Positions 4,937-7,090 of a stretch of 7,090 nt of DNA are shown piece by piece (position 1 is the first letter of the stretch; every line of letters starts with the position of its first letter). The stretch lies in contig CAJUSB010000145.1 of assembly GCA_910589115.1 (NCBI GenBank), positions 1 through 7,090 on the forward strand. The letters run 5' to 3'. The DNA comes from an uncultured Clostridia bacterium. GTDB lineage: Bacteria > Bacillota > Clostridia > Oscillospirales > Butyricicoccaceae. A model generated the notes under the pieces. That model was given only the letters and a program-made list of their open reading frames with translations, made no database searches and was not told the DNA's origin. A program made the position numbers and the translations under genes.

Positions 4937-5050
4937 GCAAAACTTGTCGTGCCCTCCCAACGCAGCGCATAAAAAGCCTTATTTTCACGCAGCGCCCGCC
5001 TGCGGGAAAGGCATCCCGCAAAAAACATAGGAATGGTGCACAAAAAAGTC
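4937..5050. other. Gene-free stretch between divergent promoters
   Basis: I see no convincing gene in 4937-5050. It holds one short hairpin, TGCGGG (5001-5006) with CCCGCA (5015-5020), followed by A6 on the + strand, which does not fit a terminator on either strand. Open frames across it lack ribosome binding sites and resemble no known family. Confidence 0.5.
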
Positions 5051-5079
5051 TGGTAAATCGGTTATGTATCTGGTATACT
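5051..5079 (+). promoter_or_regulatory. Candidate extended -10 promoter (distal) for the dehydrogenase gene
   Basis: TGG-TATACT (5071-5079) is an extended -10 with a weak -35 TGGTAA (5051-5056) at 17 nt. It would give a leader of about 270 nt before ATG 5356. Confidence 0.45.
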
Positions 5080-5162
5080 ATCAATAGAACGGCATCATCC
5101 GGGGGAGCGCTGCGCGGCAACCGCCCGTATCAGAACGTATTTTGTATCTGTAGAAACGCTGG

Positions 5163-5203
5163 CTGACAAAAAATTCTCGTCAGGCGAGGACAAATTTTTC
5201 AGG
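5163..5203 (+). other. Imperfect A/T-footed hairpin in the dehydrogenase upstream region
   Basis: AAAAATTCTCG pairs with CGAG-(GACA)-AATTTTT around a TCAGG loop, with outer CTG/CAG. The stem ends in a short T-run inside the right arm. It could attenuate transcription from the distal promoter, but pairing is bulged and the assignment is weak. Confidence 0.3.
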
Positions 5204-5209
5204 AATCCC

Positions 5210-5239
5210 TTGTGTATTTTGTGGATTTATTAAGATAAT
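5210..5239 (+). promoter_or_regulatory. Candidate proximal promoter of the dehydrogenase gene
   Basis: -35 TTGTGT (5210-5215), 18 nt, -10 GATAAT (5234-5239). Start expected near 5246, giving a leader of about 110 nt. The palindrome at 5252-5269 lies just inside the transcript. Confidence 0.5.
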
Positions 5240-5251
5240 TTGCCGAAGCAT

Positions 5252-5269
5252 GGCGGTTAAATAACTGCC
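5252..5269. promoter_or_regulatory. Candidate operator palindrome before the dehydrogenase gene
   Basis: GGCGGTTAAATAACTGCC is an 18-bp dyad with a single mismatched pair (G5255/T5266 as G-U). Its 2-nt centre is too tight for a stable RNA hairpin, which favours a DNA operator. It lies about 6-24 nt after the predicted start, a usual place for a repressor. The regulator is not in the window. Confidence 0.5.
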
Positions 5270-5355
5270 GGAACATCATCTGGCAGCCACAGGACAAGCC
5301 GTTTCCGCACCGGATGCACTGACAGGAAAGATACTACAGAAAGGAACCCAATATT

Positions 5356-6972
5356 ATGAAATTGACCCTGCAAGGCCTTGAGGCAAAAACCGGCTGGGAA
5401 AGCTACCGCCTCCCAACCTATGACATCGCTGCCGTCCGGGGACGTACGGCAAAGCATCCCACCTGGCTCCATTTTGGCGCAGGAAGTATTTTCCGTGCTT
5501 ATCCTGCCATGCTGGTACAGCGCCTGCTGACCGCTGGGCTGATGGATACTGGCATTATTGTTTGTGAGAGCTATGATGAAGAGCTGATTGACCGGGTTTA
5601 CCGCCCGTTTGAGAATCTTTCCATCGCCGCCACACTCCACGCGGACGGTTCGATCAAAAAGGAAGTCGTAGGTTCGATTACAGAGAGTCTCAAGCTGAGC
5701 GAAGACTGGGCGCGTGTGCGTGAGATTTTCTGCAACCCGGGGCTTCAGATGGTTTCCTTTACCATTACAGAAAAAGCGTATACACTGCGGGAGGGTAACC
5801 GCGAGTTTAAGGACTGCGTGATTGACGACCTGGAGCGCGGCCCGGAGCACTGCACAAATGTCATTACTGCTGCAACTGCCATGTGTTTGGAGCGCAAAAA
5901 GGCAACGGATCAGCCTCTGGCGTTGGTTTCGCTTGACAACTGTTCGCATAACGGCACCCGTCTCCAGCGTGCTGTGCTGGAGGTTGCGCGTGTCTGGAAG
6001 GAGCACGGCTTTGTTACAGAGGAAGATATACAATATCTGACGACAAAGATTTCCTATCCTTATTCAGTGATTGACAAGATCACGCCGCATCCGGATCATC
6101 GGATTTTGTCGGTAATCCAGGCAGACGGGATTGAAGGGATCGACATTTTCCAGACTGAAAGGGGCACTGCGGCGGCAGCCTTTACCAATGCGGAAAAAAC
6201 ACAGTATTTGTTGATTGAGGATAAATTCCCGAATGGGCATCCGCCGCTTGAGCAGACGGGCGTTATATTCACGACGCGTTCTATTGTTGACCGTACAGCC
6301 CGCATGAAGGCCTGCACCTGCCTGAACCCAATCGACACTTCCAATGCTGTTTTCGGCTGTCTGTTCGGCTATGACACCATCGCGGAGACGATGAAGGATG
6401 CTGACCTACAGAATTTCAACCGGAAGATGAGCTATGATGAGGCAATTCCGATGGTTAGTGATCCTGGCGTTGTAGACCCGTGGGAATTCCTGCACGAGGT
6501 ACTCACCGAGCGGCTGCCGAACCCGTATCTGGCAGACCAGACGAAGCGTATTGCGACGGACACTTCCCACAAGCTGGGGATGCGTTTTGGTGAAACGATT
6601 CTTGCGTATTATGATTCTCCGGTGCCGAAGCACCGGGTATCCCGCCTGCGTTATATCCCGTTTGTGCTGGCTGGCTGGCTGCGTTATCTGATTGCGGTAG
6701 ATGACAAGGGCCGGCGGATGGAGCTTTCACCGGACCCGCGTCTGGGTTCACTCCGGGAAATTCTTGCAGATGTAGAGTTAGGGATGAGCGTACCGATGCG
6801 CAAGATTGAGCCGATCATCTGTGACAAATTTATTTTCGGTGTAAACCTTGCAGAGGTTGGCCTTGACGACACGGTACTTTTCTATTTCAATGAAATGCTG
6901 AAGGGGCCTGGAGCTGTCCGCACCATGCTCAAGCGCGTATGCAGCGACGAACTTTTCTTCCACTACAACTAG
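5356..6972 (+). CDS. Mannitol dehydrogenase / fructuronate reductase family oxidoreductase
   Basis: A 538-residue cytoplasmic NAD(P)-dependent polyol/uronate dehydrogenase of the long-chain mannitol dehydrogenase family. The N-terminal Rossmann domain carries the nucleotide motif HFGAGSIFRAYPA (39-51); FTITEKAY (135-142) and LVSLDNCSHNG (190-200) follow the family pattern, as does KISYPYSVIDKITP (231-244). The C-terminal domain starts near 300 and contains RMKACTCLNPIDTSNAVFGC (316-335) and IATDTSHKLGMRFGETI (399-415). Family members interconvert mannitol and fructose, or D-mannonate and D-fructuronate (UxuB); substrate cannot be fixed here, and the length exceeds E. coli UxuB. At the catalytic Asn-x-x-His site the sequence reads Asn324-Pro-Ile-Asp327. 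ATG 5356 has AAGGA 10 nt upstream. It stands alone, without a mannonate dehydratase or transporter beside it; cluster C starts 14 nt after the stop. Confidence 0.9.
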   Translation: MKLTLQGLEAKTGWESYRLPTYDIAAVRGRTAKHPTWLHFGAGSIFRAYPAMLVQRLLTAGLMDTGIIVCESYDEELIDRVYRPFENLSIAATLHADGSIKKEVVGSITESLKLSEDWARVREIFCNPGLQMVSFTITEKAYTLREGNREFKDCVIDDLERGPEHCTNVITAATAMCLERKKATDQPLALVSLDNCSHNGTRLQRAVLEVARVWKEHGFVTEEDIQYLTTKISYPYSVIDKITPHPDHRILSVIQADGIEGIDIFQTERGTAAAAFTNAEKTQYLLIEDKFPNGHPPLEQTGVIFTTRSIVDRTARMKACTCLNPIDTSNAVFGCLFGYDTIAETMKDADLQNFNRKMSYDEAIPMVSDPGVVDPWEFLHEVLTERLPNPYLADQTKRIATDTSHKLGMRFGETILAYYDSPVPKHRVSRLRYIPFVLAGWLRYLIAVDDKGRRMELSPDPRLGSLREILADVELGMSVPMRKIEPIICDKFIFGVNLAEVGLDDTVLFYFNEMLKGPGAVRTMLKRVCSDELFFHYN

Positions 6973-6986
6973 AGGCACTCGTTACG

Positions 6987-7090
6987 CCAAAGGGCGCTGC
7001 CCTCTGGACTCCTGCGCCTCTGCGGCGGACACCAGAGGGCGCTGCCCTCTGGACTCCTGCGCCTCTGCGGCGGACACCAGAGGGCGCTGC
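6987..7090 (+). repeat. GC-rich tandem repeat cluster C (45-bp unit, runs off the window)
   Basis: The unit starting AGGGCGCTGCCCTCTGGACT occurs at 6991, 7036 and 7081, an exact 45-bp period with no spacer; the third copy is cut at 7090. Each unit holds a 9-bp hairpin with a GCT loop: 6987-6995/6999-7007 (one mismatch) and 7032-7040/7044-7052 (perfect), then a GCGCCTCTGCGGCGGACAC tail. It starts 14 nt after the dehydrogenase stop. There is no U-run, so a role as terminator is doubtful. Confidence 0.88.

Noticed and set aside
4806..5120. 104-residue open frame on the minus strand
   Set aside because: It spans the minus promoter and the first long hairpins, has no convincing ribosome binding site, and matches no family I know.
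5257..6033. 258-residue open frame on the minus strand
   Set aside because: It lies opposite the well-supported dehydrogenase gene, which has family motifs, and it resembles no family; it is an antisense shadow.
6987..7090. CRISPR array
   Set aside because: The repeats are contiguous at an exact 45-bp period with no unique spacers between them, and no cas gene is present.

Overview
The window looks like chromosomal DNA from a low-to-mid GC Gram-positive anaerobe of the class Clostridia, most likely an Oscillospiraceae/Ruminococcaceae-type gut bacterium. The reasons are strong AGGAGG/AAAGGAG-type ribosome binding sites about 10 nt before each start, sigma-A-like promoters, a type II lipoprotein signal, a YczE-type membrane protein, an F420-ligase-like protein in a Gram-positive context, and GC-rich hairpin repeats between genes of a kind I associate with gut clostridia. 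The organism is inferred from style, not from a marker gene.

Layout: 1-109 GC-rich repeat cluster A; 140-169 isolated GC hairpin; 193-233 strong bidirectional terminator; 261-1079 (-) MerR-type regulator with a GyrI-like ligand domain, preceded by a textbook MerR promoter (19-nt spacer filled by a palindrome); 1178-1237 two terminator-like hairpins; 1255-1956 (-) CofE-like gamma-glutamyl ligase family protein with its own promoter and a palindrome in the leader; 2092-2121 terminator; 2201-2325 repeat cluster B; 2391-3233 (-) AraC-type regulator with a probable TTG start, divergent from 3352-3984 (+) YczE/YitT-like membrane protein, with overlapping promoters; 4049-4085 convergent terminator; 4246-4617 (-) small lipoprotein; 4668-4936 (-) a sigma-A-like promoter followed by a run of five inverted repeats that looks like a structured leader RNA; 5051-5269 (+) promoters and a palindrome; 5356-6972 (+) mannitol dehydrogenase/fructuronate reductase family enzyme; 6987-7090 repeat cluster C, a 45-bp tandem array cut by the window edge.

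The genes are mostly single-gene units, each with its own promoter and often its own terminator; no operon or obvious pathway ties them together. The only clear regulatory pairing is the divergent AraC regulator and YczE-like gene. The MerR gene very probably controls itself. The features most worth following are the modular hairpin repeats (clusters A, B and C share sequence blocks while their stems vary in a pairing-preserving way), the structured segment before the lipoprotein gene, and an apparent His-to-Asp change at a catalytic position of the dehydrogenase.
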